Positions 48,357 to 57,667 of a DNA stretch of 64,000 bases are shown here, piece after piece. The translations under genes were made by a program, and so were the position numbers. Every line of letters starts with the position of its first letter. Position 1 is the stretch's first letter. Under the pieces are notes generated by a model. The model searched no databases and was not told the origin of the DNA. It was given only the letters and a program-made list of their open reading frames with translations. The stretch is taken from NCBI RefSeq assembly GCF_033547155.1, contig NZ_CP137892.1, positions 3,534,001 to 3,598,000 of the forward strand, given 5' to 3'. Source of the stretch: Pseudomonas benzenivorans. GTDB taxonomy: Bacteria; Pseudomonadota; Gammaproteobacteria; Pseudomonadales; Pseudomonadaceae.

Positions 48357-50477
48357 GTGACCGTCTTACGTTTCAATCCGATCTACCTATCGCTGCTGGG
48401 CGCCCTCGCCGCTCAGGCCGTGCAGGCCGATTCCGGCAACGCGCTGGAGATTCCGGCCGCCACCATCACCGGCCAGCAACAACAAAGCAGCTATAAGCCC
48501 AGCCGCAGCAAGAGCGCGCTGAAGATCGACGCGCCGCTACGCGACATTCCGCAGACGGTCAACGTCATCCCCCAGAGCGTGATCAAGGATCAGGGCGCCC
48601 AGTCGATGGAGGACGTGCTGAAGAACGTGCCCGGCGTCGGCCTGTCCAATGGCGACGGTCAGCGCGATCAGGTCACCATCCGCGGCTTCAGCGCCATCGG
48701 CGACCAGTACATCGACGGCGTGCGCGACGACGCCCTGTACTACCGTGACCTGTCCAACATCGAACGGGTGGAAGTGATCAAGGGCCCCGCCGCCGTACTC
48801 TACGGCCGCGGCTCCTCCGGTGGCCTGATCAACAGCGTGAGCAAGCGCCCGACCTTCGCCCCGGTGCAGGAGGTGGGCGTCAGCCTCGACAGCGAAGGCA
48901 AGAAGCGCACCCAGTTCGACGCCGGCTGGGCCGACCAGGAGCACGGCGACAAGGCCTTTCGCGTCACCGGCGCCCTGGAAGACAGCGACGGCTTCCGCGA
49001 CGACGCCTTCCTCGGGCGCAAGGCCCTGGCGCCTTCGGCCTACTTCAAGCTATCCGATGACCTGGAGCTCAACCTGGGCGCCAGCTACCTGTACGACAAG
49101 CGCCTGATCGACTTCGGCATTCCGTCGCTGAACGGCCGCCCGGTGGCTGTCGACCCCGAAACCCGCTTCGGCTCCGCCGACCCGGATCAGGACTACACCC
49201 GCAGCGAGGTGTTCTCCCTCACCGCCGGCCTCGACTACCAGATCAACGACGACTTCAGCCTGTCCAACACCAGCCGCTACTACCACTACGACCTGGACCG
49301 CAACAACACCCTGGCCCACACCGACGCCAACCGCTTCGTCACCGCGGCCAACGGCGAGCTGCTGGTCAAGCTCAAGCGCGGCAACGTACAGCGCAAGGAG
49401 GATGGCTGGTTCAACCAGACCGAGCTGAAGCAGCAGGCCCAGCTCGCCGGCATGCAGCACAACCTGCTCTACGGCGTGGAACTGGGTCGCCAGGACAAGC
49501 ACCAGGCCTTCTTCAGCCAGGATGACGTGGCCCGGGTGCCGGTGTTCCGCGACGGCCTGGTCGAGGTGCCCTTCCAGGCTGCGCGCCAGACCAACAAGGG
49601 CCGCAACATCCAGGACACCGCCGGCTTCTACGTGCAGGACCTGATCGAGCTGGCACCGCAATGGAAGGCCCTGCTCGGCGTGCGCTACGACGTCTACGAC
49701 CAGGAGTTCCAGGACGCCCTGAGCGGCAGCGACATCTCGCGCACCGACCGCACCTGGAGCCCGCGCGTCGGCCTGGTCTACCAGCCGGATCAGGTGCAGT
49801 CCTACTACGTCTCGGTGAGCCGCTCCTACCAGCCGTCCTCCGAGGTCTTCCCCCTGAGCAACTCGAACAAGGACCTGGAGCCGGAGCAGACCACCAACTA
49901 CGAGCTGGGCGGCAAATGGGACCTGCTCGACCAGCGCCTGTCGCTGACCGCCTCGGTGTTCCGCCTGGAGCGCACCAATATGAAGACCAGCGACCCGGTC
50001 AACCCGGCCAAGCTGATCCTCGCCGGCGAACAGCGCACCGACGGTTTCGAGACCACCCTGACCGGCCAGCTCAGCGACAAGTGGCAGGTCTATGCCGGCT
50101 ACGCCTACCTGGACGCGGAGATCACCAAGTCCAACAGCAAGACCAATGGCGTGGCCAACGAAGGCCAGACCCCGACCCTGACCCCACGGCACAGCGCCAA
50201 CCTCTGGCTGGTACGCTCGCTGAACCAACAGTGGCGAGTCGGCATGGGTGCCAACTATGTCGACGAGCGCTACACCGCGCTGGACAACGTCACCGTCATG
50301 CCCGGCTACACCACCTTCGATGCCGCGTTGCTGTACAACCAGCCGCAATGGGATGCGGCCTTGCGCCTGCGCAACGCGTTCGACAAGGAGTACTACGCCT
50401 CGGCCCACGGCTCGGTGGATCTGATTACCCCCGGCGCGCCACGCAGCCTGGAGCTGAGCGCCAACTACCGCTTCTAA
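48357..50477 (+). CDS. piuA: TonB-dependent siderophore receptor, PiuA-like
   Basis: 706 residues from a GTG at 48357, which has GGGGAG at good spacing; the ATG at 48342 has none. Signal peptide ends near AVQA/DSG. Plug domain about residues 45-160 (DIPQTVNVIPQ; RGSSGGLINSVSKRP), then a 22-strand barrel ending in a terminal Phe (SANYRF). It imports ferric catecholate-type siderophores with TonB. It diverges from the reductase gene, and this pairing matches the P. aeruginosa piu region. The exact siderophore is inferred only. Confidence 0.85.
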   Translation: MTVLRFNPIYLSLLGALAAQAVQADSGNALEIPAATITGQQQQSSYKPSRSKSALKIDAPLRDIPQTVNVIPQSVIKDQGAQSMEDVLKNVPGVGLSNGDGQRDQVTIRGFSAIGDQYIDGVRDDALYYRDLSNIERVEVIKGPAAVLYGRGSSGGLINSVSKRPTFAPVQEVGVSLDSEGKKRTQFDAGWADQEHGDKAFRVTGALEDSDGFRDDAFLGRKALAPSAYFKLSDDLELNLGASYLYDKRLIDFGIPSLNGRPVAVDPETRFGSADPDQDYTRSEVFSLTAGLDYQINDDFSLSNTSRYYHYDLDRNNTLAHTDANRFVTAANGELLVKLKRGNVQRKEDGWFNQTELKQQAQLAGMQHNLLYGVELGRQDKHQAFFSQDDVARVPVFRDGLVEVPFQAARQTNKGRNIQDTAGFYVQDLIELAPQWKALLGVRYDVYDQEFQDALSGSDISRTDRTWSPRVGLVYQPDQVQSYYVSVSRSYQPSSEVFPLSNSNKDLEPEQTTNYELGGKWDLLDQRLSLTASVFRLERTNMKTSDPVNPAKLILAGEQRTDGFETTLTGQLSDKWQVYAGYAYLDAEITKSNSKTNGVANEGQTPTLTPRHSANLWLVRSLNQQWRVGMGANYVDERYTALDNVTVMPGYTTFDAALLYNQPQWDAALRLRNAFDKEYYASAHGSVDLITPGAPRSLELSANYRF

Positions 50478-50487
50478 GGGCTAGAGC

Positions 50488-50524
50488 GGCGCCCCGGCCA
50501 CTTCGAGCGAGTGGCCGGGGCGCC
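50488..50524 (+). terminator. Terminator after the PiuA-like receptor
   Basis: Perfect 15-bp stem GGCGCCCCGGCCACT / AGTGGCCGGGGCGCC with a 7-nt loop, 10 bp after the stop. The U-tract is poor (GTCGTT). Confidence 0.7.
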
Positions 50525-50647
50525 GTCGTTATCGGCCCGACAAGCATCGGCGCTGGTCACTGACCCGCTCGCTCGGCCCGCAACCCTCTCCCCCTGCGCC
50601 TCAGTACGCCCCGCCACCCTTCGCCCCTCCCTGCCATTAGGCTCGCC

Positions 50648-50842
50648 CTACAGCTCCGCCCAACGGCGCAGCAGGTTGTGGTACACCCCAGTCAGCTGCA
50701 CGCTGCTGGCATGCCCCGCCCCCAGCTCGCGGTTGAGCTGCTGGATGCTCGAGTCCAGGTCGAACAGCAGGCTGCGCTGGTCGTCGTCACCGACCTGCTC
50801 TGCAGCCAGAAGAACGAACAGACGCGCGCCCCGCGACCGTCA
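50648..50842 (-). pseudogene. piuC: Frameshifted C-terminal remnant of a PiuC-like PKHD-type hydroxylase
   Basis: Read on the minus strand, one frame gives RDGRGARVCSFFWLQS, the conserved iron-dioxygenase segment of PKHD hydroxylases; at that point one base is missing and the next frame continues DDDQRSLLFDLDSSIQQLN and ends VYHNLLRRWAEL-stop, which is the family C-terminus. Only about 65-75 of roughly 226 residues remain; upstream sequence is unrelated. piuC lies beside piuA in P. aeruginosa. The loss means this strain lacks the usual partner at this locus. Confidence 0.75.
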
Positions 50843-51044
50843 CGACGCTTACGCCCAACTCCCCCAGCAAGCATCTCACGCGACAACGCCCGCAGATTGG
50901 CCGAGCAAGGGGCCACGCCCACTCTTCATCACGGGATCGCCTGGGTTTGCGGCGCAATCACTAGGCGGTTATGCGCGCCAGGAGGATCGAGCCCCGGCCC
51001 GCCCGCAGGCATGCACCCGGACAGGGCGATTCGGCAGACAGCAG
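50843..51044. other. Non-coding stretch between the piuC remnant and the receptor terminator
   Basis: About 200 bp without a recognisable gene, repeat or promoter; with the remnant and terminators on either side the whole gap between the two receptors is 637 bp. It is probably decayed sequence left from the genes lost here. Confidence 0.5.
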
Positions 51045-51067
51045 AAGGCCGCCCATAGGGGCGGCCC
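51045..51067 (-). terminator. Terminator after the second TonB receptor
   Basis: Stem AGGGCCGCCC / GGGCGGCCTT (read on the minus strand, one G-T pair) with a 3-nt loop, 48 bp after the receptor stop; U-tract weak (TTCTGC). Confidence 0.6.
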
Positions 51068-51114
51068 TCGCCTGATTACATTTGAGCGCGACGGACCCGC
51101 CGTCACGCGCCCAC

Positions 51115-53265
51115 TCAGAACGACAGGTTGGCACCCAGGCCGAAGGCCAGCGGCGAACCCGGCATGATGTTGTTGTTGCCATGCGCCGAGGCGTAATACT
51201 CCTCGTCCAGCAGGTTTTCCACGTTCAGTTGCAGGCGCAGCTGCGGACTGACCTTGTAGTAGACCGCCGCGTCGACCCGGGTGAAGCTCGGCAGCACCAC
51301 CTTATTGTCGTTGGCGGCGAACACGTCGCTCTGGTAGATCACGCCCAGACCGGCGCCCCACTGCGGATCGAAGTCATAGCGGTTCCACAGCGAGAAGGAG
51401 TCGCGCGGCACCTGGGCGATCTCGTTGCCCTCGAAGCCCGGAGTCTGCAGCTCGCTGTTCTGGTAGGCATAGCCGCCGGTGACCTGCCAGGCATCGGTCA
51501 AGTGGCCAGTGATCTCCAGTTCGACACCTCGCACCCGCTGGCCATCGACCAGGATCGAACGGCTCGGGTCGGCCGGATCGGTGGCCGCCACGTTGGTGCG
51601 CTCCAGGTGATAGAACGCGGCAGTCGCGGCCAGCCGCTCGGTGACATCCCACTTGACGCCGATTTCGCGGTTGGTGAACTCCTCCGGGTCGAGTGCGCGG
51701 TTGCTGGCATTGAGCGAGGCCAGCTGTTCGCCGGCACGCGGCACATAGGCGATGGAGTAGCTGGTATAGAAGGACAGGTTGTCGAGCGGCTTGTAGATCA
51801 GCCCGGCACGTGGCGAGAACAGATCGTCCGAGCTGGACACCTTGGTATGGCCACCGCCCTTGAAGTCGTCCACGTCCACCTTGAAGTTGTCGTAGCGTAC
51901 CCCGACCAGCAGTTCCCACTGCTCGGTCAGCGCGATCTGGTCCTGCAGGTAGAGTGCGGCGGTCTGGGCGACGCTCTCGTTGTCGGCGTCGCTGGCGCTG
52001 TGGCGGAACACCACCGGCCCTTGGTAAATGCTGCTCTGCGGCGTCACGAAGGTATTTTTCTGCGTGCCGGCGACATTGAAGAAGCCGGTTTCGCGGAAGT
52101 TTTCCGTTTCCTGGCGGCTCAGCTCCGCGCCGACCAGCAGGGTGTGGTCGAAGCCCAGGGCACTGCCGGCGATCGTCAGATCGGTCTGGTTGATCAGGTT
52201 GGTACGGTCGGTCGCGTTGTTGTAGGCGCCGAGCTGAACCTGATTAGTGGTCGCGTTGTAGGCCGCGGACGGGTAGACGTTCTGATAGAACTTCGCGTAA
52301 TCGGCATAGCGGGTCTGGTTGGTCAGGACCATCCCGTTGCCGAAGTCATGGGTGATACGGCCATTCAGCGCATCCACCTCTGCGGTGGAAAAGCTGTCGT
52401 CGGGGCTGCCGAAGTGCGTGGACTCGTTGACCTTCAGCGGTGCGCCACGGCTGCTGCCGGCCTTGGTGAAGGACGGCAGGCCACGGTCGACGGTGCGGTC
52501 GTCCTCGAAATGCTCGTAGCCGACCTCGACCAGGGTGGCGTCGCTCAGGGCGAAGCTCGCCGTGGGGTTGATCGCCCAGCGCTCCAGCTCGCCATGGTCG
52601 CGAAAGCTGTTGGAGTCCTCGAACAGGGCGGTCAGGCGCAGCGCCAGGCGCTCGTTGACCGCCTGGTTGAAGTCGCCGGTCATGCGCCGGTTCTCCCAGG
52701 AGCCATAGGTGAGCCCGAGCTCGCGGCCATCGGTCCAGTTGGCCTGCTTGCTCACCCGGTTGATCAGACCGCCGCTGCCGCCGCGGCCGAAGATCATGCC
52801 ATTGGGCCCCTTCAACACCTCCACCCGCTCTACGTTGTACAGGTCGCGCAGGTACTGCACGTCATCGCGCATGCCGTCGACGAAGAAGTCCGCGGTCGTG
52901 GCATTGCCACGCAGGATGGGCGCATCACGGTGACCTTCGCCCTGAGCCATCTGCACACCCGGCACGTAACGCACCACGTCCGCCATGCCTTGCATGGACT
53001 GGTCGCGAATCTGCTCGTCGGTCACGACGCTGATGGACTGCGGCACGTTGCGCAGCGGCGTGTCGGTCTTGGTGGCGGTACGGGTCCGCTCGACACCATA
53101 GGCGTTGCGCTTTTGCACCACCTGCATCGGCTCCAACGTCAGGCTGTCCGTCTCGGCCGCCATGACGGGCAGTGCCGAGGCGAATGCCAGGCTGGCGGAT
53201 GCGATGGCGCAGGCCAATAAACGGGGTTGCGGCAGACTGCAGAAACTCTTGTCACGCATGCTCAT
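51115..53265 (-). CDS. TonB-dependent siderophore receptor (second, catecholate-type)
   Basis: 716 residues from the ATG at 53265; an ATG six bases on (53259) is also possible. Signal peptide ends near LPVMA/AETD. Plug about 50-165 (TPLRNVPQSISVVTDEQ; FGRGGSGGLINRVSK), then the barrel, ending GLGANLSF with a terminal Phe. It is clearly not a recent copy of the PiuA-like receptor. It resembles FcuA/Fiu-like catechol receptors but I cannot name the ligand. A Fur-box promoter lies just upstream. Confidence 0.88.
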   Translation of the reverse strand: MSMRDKSFCSLPQPRLLACAIASASLAFASALPVMAAETDSLTLEPMQVVQKRNAYGVERTRTATKTDTPLRNVPQSISVVTDEQIRDQSMQGMADVVRYVPGVQMAQGEGHRDAPILRGNATTADFFVDGMRDDVQYLRDLYNVERVEVLKGPNGMIFGRGGSGGLINRVSKQANWTDGRELGLTYGSWENRRMTGDFNQAVNERLALRLTALFEDSNSFRDHGELERWAINPTASFALSDATLVEVGYEHFEDDRTVDRGLPSFTKAGSSRGAPLKVNESTHFGSPDDSFSTAEVDALNGRITHDFGNGMVLTNQTRYADYAKFYQNVYPSAAYNATTNQVQLGAYNNATDRTNLINQTDLTIAGSALGFDHTLLVGAELSRQETENFRETGFFNVAGTQKNTFVTPQSSIYQGPVVFRHSASDADNESVAQTAALYLQDQIALTEQWELLVGVRYDNFKVDVDDFKGGGHTKVSSSDDLFSPRAGLIYKPLDNLSFYTSYSIAYVPRAGEQLASLNASNRALDPEEFTNREIGVKWDVTERLAATAAFYHLERTNVAATDPADPSRSILVDGQRVRGVELEITGHLTDAWQVTGGYAYQNSELQTPGFEGNEIAQVPRDSFSLWNRYDFDPQWGAGLGVIYQSDVFAANDNKVVLPSFTRVDAAVYYKVSPQLRLQLNVENLLDEEYYASAHGNNNIMPGSPLAFGLGANLSF

Positions 53266-53296
53266 GAGAATCACTACCAGGTGTTAAGGAGCGGCG

Positions 53297-53324
53297 ATTC
53301 TATTTGATAAGCAATATCATTCAA
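53297..53324 (-). promoter_or_regulatory. Fur-box promoter of the second TonB receptor
   Basis: On the minus strand TTGAAT (53324-53319), 16 bp, TAGAAT (53302-53297). Between them GATATT-G-CTTATC (53318-53306) matches the GATAAT-N-ATTATC Fur 6-1-6 unit at 10 of 12 positions. Iron repression is therefore likely. Confidence 0.65.
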
Positions 53325-53397
53325 GAAATATTTTGCAGCCTCAAGGAACTTTTCCCCAGCCGTCGCACAGGCGCCTCTCTTCCTCCCCTAGAAACGC

Positions 53398-53425
53398 AAA
53401 AAACCCGCCAGAGGGCGGGTTTTTC
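53398..53425. terminator. Terminator after speC
   Basis: An 11-bp stem AAAAACCCGCC / GGCGGGTTTTT with a short AGAG loop, 14 bp after the speC stop, ending in T-runs on both strands. It insulates the receptor promoter from speC. Confidence 0.85.
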
Positions 53426-53438
53426 GGTAGCGGGCGGC

Positions 53439-54602
53439 TTAGAGGTAGAAGGCCTTCAGCGGCGGGAAGCCGTTGAACTCCACCGCACTGTAGCTGGTGG
53501 TGTAGGCGCCGGTGGACAGCCAGTAGAGGCGGTCGCCGATGGCCAGGTTCAGCGGCAAGCCGTACTTGTAGTGCTCGTACATGATGTCGGCGCTGTCGCA
53601 GGTGGGGCCGGCGATCACCACCTCCTCCATCTCGCCCTGCTTCTCGGTCCAGATGGGGAACTTGATCGCCTCGTCCATGGTTTCGATCAGGCCGCTGAAC
53701 TTGCCCACGTCGGTGAACACCCAGCGCTCCACCGCGGTACGCGACTTGCGCGACACCAGCACCACCTCGCTGACCAGGATGCCGGCGTTGGAGATCAGCG
53801 AGCGGCCCGGCTCGAGGATGATCTCCGGCAGCTCGTCGCCGAAGTCGTCCTTGAGGAAGCGGATGATCTCCTCGGCGTAGGTCTCCAGGCTGTTGGTGCG
53901 GGTGATGTAGTTGGCCGGGAAGCCGCCGCCCATGTTGATCATCTTGAGGACGATGCCGTCCTCCTCCTTGAGGCGCTCGAAGATCACCTTGACCTTGGCG
54001 ATGGCCGCGTCCCAGACGCCGATGTCGCGCTGCTGGCTGCCGACGTGGAAGGACACGCCGTAGGGCTCCAGGCCCAGCTGGCGGGCGAGGATCAGCAGGT
54101 CCATGGCCATGTCGGTCTGGCAGCCGAACTTGCGCGACAGCGGCCAGTCGGCCGAGGTCGAACCTTCGGTGAGGATGCGCACGTAGACCTTGGAGCCCGG
54201 CGCGGCCTTGGCGATGTTGCGCAGGTCGGCCTCGGAGTCGGTGGCGAACATGCGCACGCCCTTCTCGTAGAAGTAGCGGATGTCGCGGGATTTCTTGATG
54301 GTGTTGCCGTAGCTGATGCGCTCGGGACCAACGCCGCAGCCCATGACCTTGTCCAGCTCGTAGATCGAGGCGATGTCGAAGTTCGAGCCCTTGTTCTTCA
54401 GCAGCTCGATGATCTCCACCGCCGGATTGGCCTTGACCGCGTAGTAGATCTTGGCGAACTCGAAACCGGCGCGCAGGTCGTCGTAGGCCTGGCTGATGAT
54501 CTGGGTGTCGATCACCACGAAGGGGGTTTCTTGCTTGTCGGCGAAGGCCTTCATCTTCTGGAAGGTTTCGCGCGGGTAATAGTCTTCGAGCTCAATCGAC
54601 AT
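53439..54602 (-). CDS. speC: Fold-III PLP-dependent ornithine decarboxylase (or Lys/Orn decarboxylase)
   Basis: 387 residues from the ATG at 54602 (MSIELEDYYPRETF). Alanine-racemase-type barrel with PLP lysine K57 (YYAVKANP), the HVGSQ motif, GGGFP, EPGRSL and the active-site Cys in GPTCDSAD. It makes putrescine from ornithine for polyamine synthesis; related enzymes also take lysine. Length equals P. aeruginosa SpeC. It has its own terminator; the divergent region to prfC is 433 bp. Confidence 0.93.
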   Translation of the reverse strand: MSIELEDYYPRETFQKMKAFADKQETPFVVIDTQIISQAYDDLRAGFEFAKIYYAVKANPAVEIIELLKNKGSNFDIASIYELDKVMGCGVGPERISYGNTIKKSRDIRYFYEKGVRMFATDSEADLRNIAKAAPGSKVYVRILTEGSTSADWPLSRKFGCQTDMAMDLLILARQLGLEPYGVSFHVGSQQRDIGVWDAAIAKVKVIFERLKEEDGIVLKMINMGGGFPANYITRTNSLETYAEEIIRFLKDDFGDELPEIILEPGRSLISNAGILVSEVVLVSRKSRTAVERWVFTDVGKFSGLIETMDEAIKFPIWTEKQGEMEEVVIAGPTCDSADIMYEHYKYGLPLNLAIGDRLYWLSTGAYTTSYSAVEFNGFPPLKAFYL

Positions 54603-55035
54603 GCGGGGACTCCAAATGGCAAAACGGACAAAGGTGGTTAGGGATGCCTCACTAAGTAATAGCAAAGCGCGAACGCCTGATCAGTTTCCCCACTTTGGTT
54701 CGCCTACTTCCCAAGGCATGTCGCCGAGTATCGCGCACGATCTCTCGTCGTCAGTACTTGAGCCGGATGGATCGTTGCCAGCATGGACGTTCGGCCGCGA
54801 ACTGTAGGACCAGGGGAAGCTGAGATCAATAAAAAATGCCGGGTTTTCGACCCTTTTTGTCGCGCCACGCCCCAGCGTGGAGGATTCGCAACGAAGCGCC
54901 ATGGAATGCTGCACAGCACCGCCATCGACCCCGGTTCGACCGCCGGGGCACTGGGCGCCGCGCGATCCGGTGTTTCCCGGTATAATCGCCGCCTTTTTTG
55001 ACAGACCGACATTCAGTCGACGGGTTCCCCCACGC
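54603..55035. other. Divergent speC-prfC intergenic region (433 bp)
   Basis: No gene is supported. Near prfC are the conserved -10 block at 54975 and a CCACGC/GCGTGG hairpin at 54865-54880; GGGTTTTCGACCC followed by TTTTT at 54841-54858 is a weak stem. An open frame runs into prfC from 54877 but has no family similarity. For speC a weak TATTAC-type -10 is possible on the minus strand near 54655. Confidence 0.5.
54974..54998 (+). promoter_or_regulatory. Candidate -10 region of prfC
   Basis: TTTCCCGGTATAATCGCC with TATAAT at 54981-54986, followed by GCC and six T, 50 bp before the ATG. It is identical to the kdsD block at 2081 apart from one base. The -35 region is GC-rich and unrecognisable. 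Confidence 0.5.
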
Positions 55036-56619
<1,584 letters not shown>

Positions 56620-56635
56620 TGACTTGCCTACCCCT

Positions 56636-56712
56636 GTAGGAGCGAGCTTGCTCGTGAACGGAGGAACACCCGCTATCGTAGGTTTTTCGTTCGCGAGCAA
56701 GCTCGCTCCTAC
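56636..56712. repeat. REP pair in inverted orientation (REPIN) between prfC and the RAYT gene
   Basis: GTAGGAGCGAGCTTGCTCG at 56636-56654 (extends to GAACG) and its inverted copy ending CGAGCAAGCTCGCTCCTAC at 56694-56712. Over 25 bp each the arms differ at one base and they are 27 bp apart. This is the usual Pseudomonas REP core, related to the units downstream. Confidence 0.85.
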
Positions 56713-56758
56713 GGCAATCCCCTGACATTCGCCACAATCGATAGAAGGACGCAACGGA

Positions 56759-57211
56759 ATGCGCTTTCATGGACGAGATCTGCGCAAGGGCCAAGCCTCG
56801 CTACCGGGCCAGATCTATCTGCTCACCACTGTTACCGCGAGTCGTCGGCCGATCTTTCGGCAATGGCCGTCGGCCTCTCTGATGGCCAGGGAAATTCGGC
56901 GGGCCGAGCGCTCCACCGCGATCGCCTCGTTGGCCTGGGTGCTGATGCCCGACCACCTGCACTGGCTGATCCAGTTGCAGCAAGGCTCGCTGCAGCAACT
57001 GATGCAACAACTGAAATCGCGCAGTGCGATCAGCCTGAACGAAATCATGGGCGGGACTGGTCCCGTCTGGCAGAAGGGCTACCACGACCGGGCCATCCGT
57101 CAGGACGAAGATCTTCGCGCAGTAGCCCGTTACATCGTCGCCAACCCGTTGCGCGCCGGCCTGGTCGAGCACATCGGCGAGTACCCCTACTGGGACGCTT
57201 GCTGGCTGTAG
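56759..57211 (+). mobile_element. REP-associated tyrosine transposase (RAYT)
   Basis: 150 residues of the Y1_Tnp/RAYT family. The HUH-type metal motif is MPDHLHWLIQ near residue 61-70, and the likely nucleophile Tyr is in ARYIVANPLRAGLV near 126-139. RAYTs cut and join REP single strands and are thought to spread REPs; they are domesticated rather than freely mobile. The gene lies between an inverted REP pair and a tandem REP array, which fits. Start ATG at 56759 after GAAGGA; the frame is intact. Confidence 0.9.
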
Positions 57212-57212
57212 C

Positions 57213-57655
57213 CTGCTTCGCCAGCAAGCTGGCTCCTACAACAGCACACTGCCCCGTAGGAGCGAGCTCGCTCGCGAACCCGGGCGCAACACGGAACGCT
57301 GCGCCAGCAGGCTGGCGCCTACAACAACACACAGCCCCGTAGGAGCGAGCTCGCTCGCGAACCCAGGCGCAACACGGAACGCTGCGCCAGCATGCTGGCT
57401 CCTACAACAACACACCGCCCCGTAGGAGCGAGCTCGCTCGCGAACCCGGGCGCAGCACGGAACGCTGCGCCAGCAAGCTGGCTCCTACAACAGCACACCG
57501 CCCCGTAGGAGCGAGCTCGCTCGCGAACCCGGGCGCAACACGGAACGCTGCGCCAGCATGCTGGCTCCTACAACAACACACCGCCCCGTAGGAGCGAGCT
57601 CGCTCGCGAACCCAGGCGCAGCACGGAACGCTGCACCAGCAAGCTGGCTCCTACA
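57213..57655. repeat. Tandem array of 83-bp REP units, five and a half copies
   Basis: Units start at 57213 (86 bp, three extra bases), 57299, 57382, 57465, 57548 and a half unit at 57631-57655. Each unit has two palindromes: GCCAGCA(A/T/G)GCTGGC-type, then GTAGGAGCGAGCTCGCTCGC, joined by near-identical linkers (ACAACA(A/G)CACAC; GCGCA(A/G)CACGGAACG). Units differ at only a few positions. The array fills the 456 bp between the RAYT stop and the fruA stop and may end both transcripts. Confidence 0.92.
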
Positions 57656-57667
57656 GGGCGCCGAGCC

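Noticed and set aside
54841..54858. GGG-TTTTCGA-CCC-TTTTT as a terminator or small RNA end in the speC-prfC gap
   Set aside because: The stem is only three or four pairs, and no promoter or conserved RNA was recognised upstream.
54877..55035. Upstream extension of prfC
   Set aside because: The extension runs through the TATAAT block and is not RF3-like; the ATG at 55036 gives the family length of 527.
57213..57655. Regular repeats that could be taken for a CRISPR array
   Set aside because: Whole 83-bp units repeat, including the linkers; there are no unique spacers and no cas genes. The palindromes are REP type and lie beside a RAYT.
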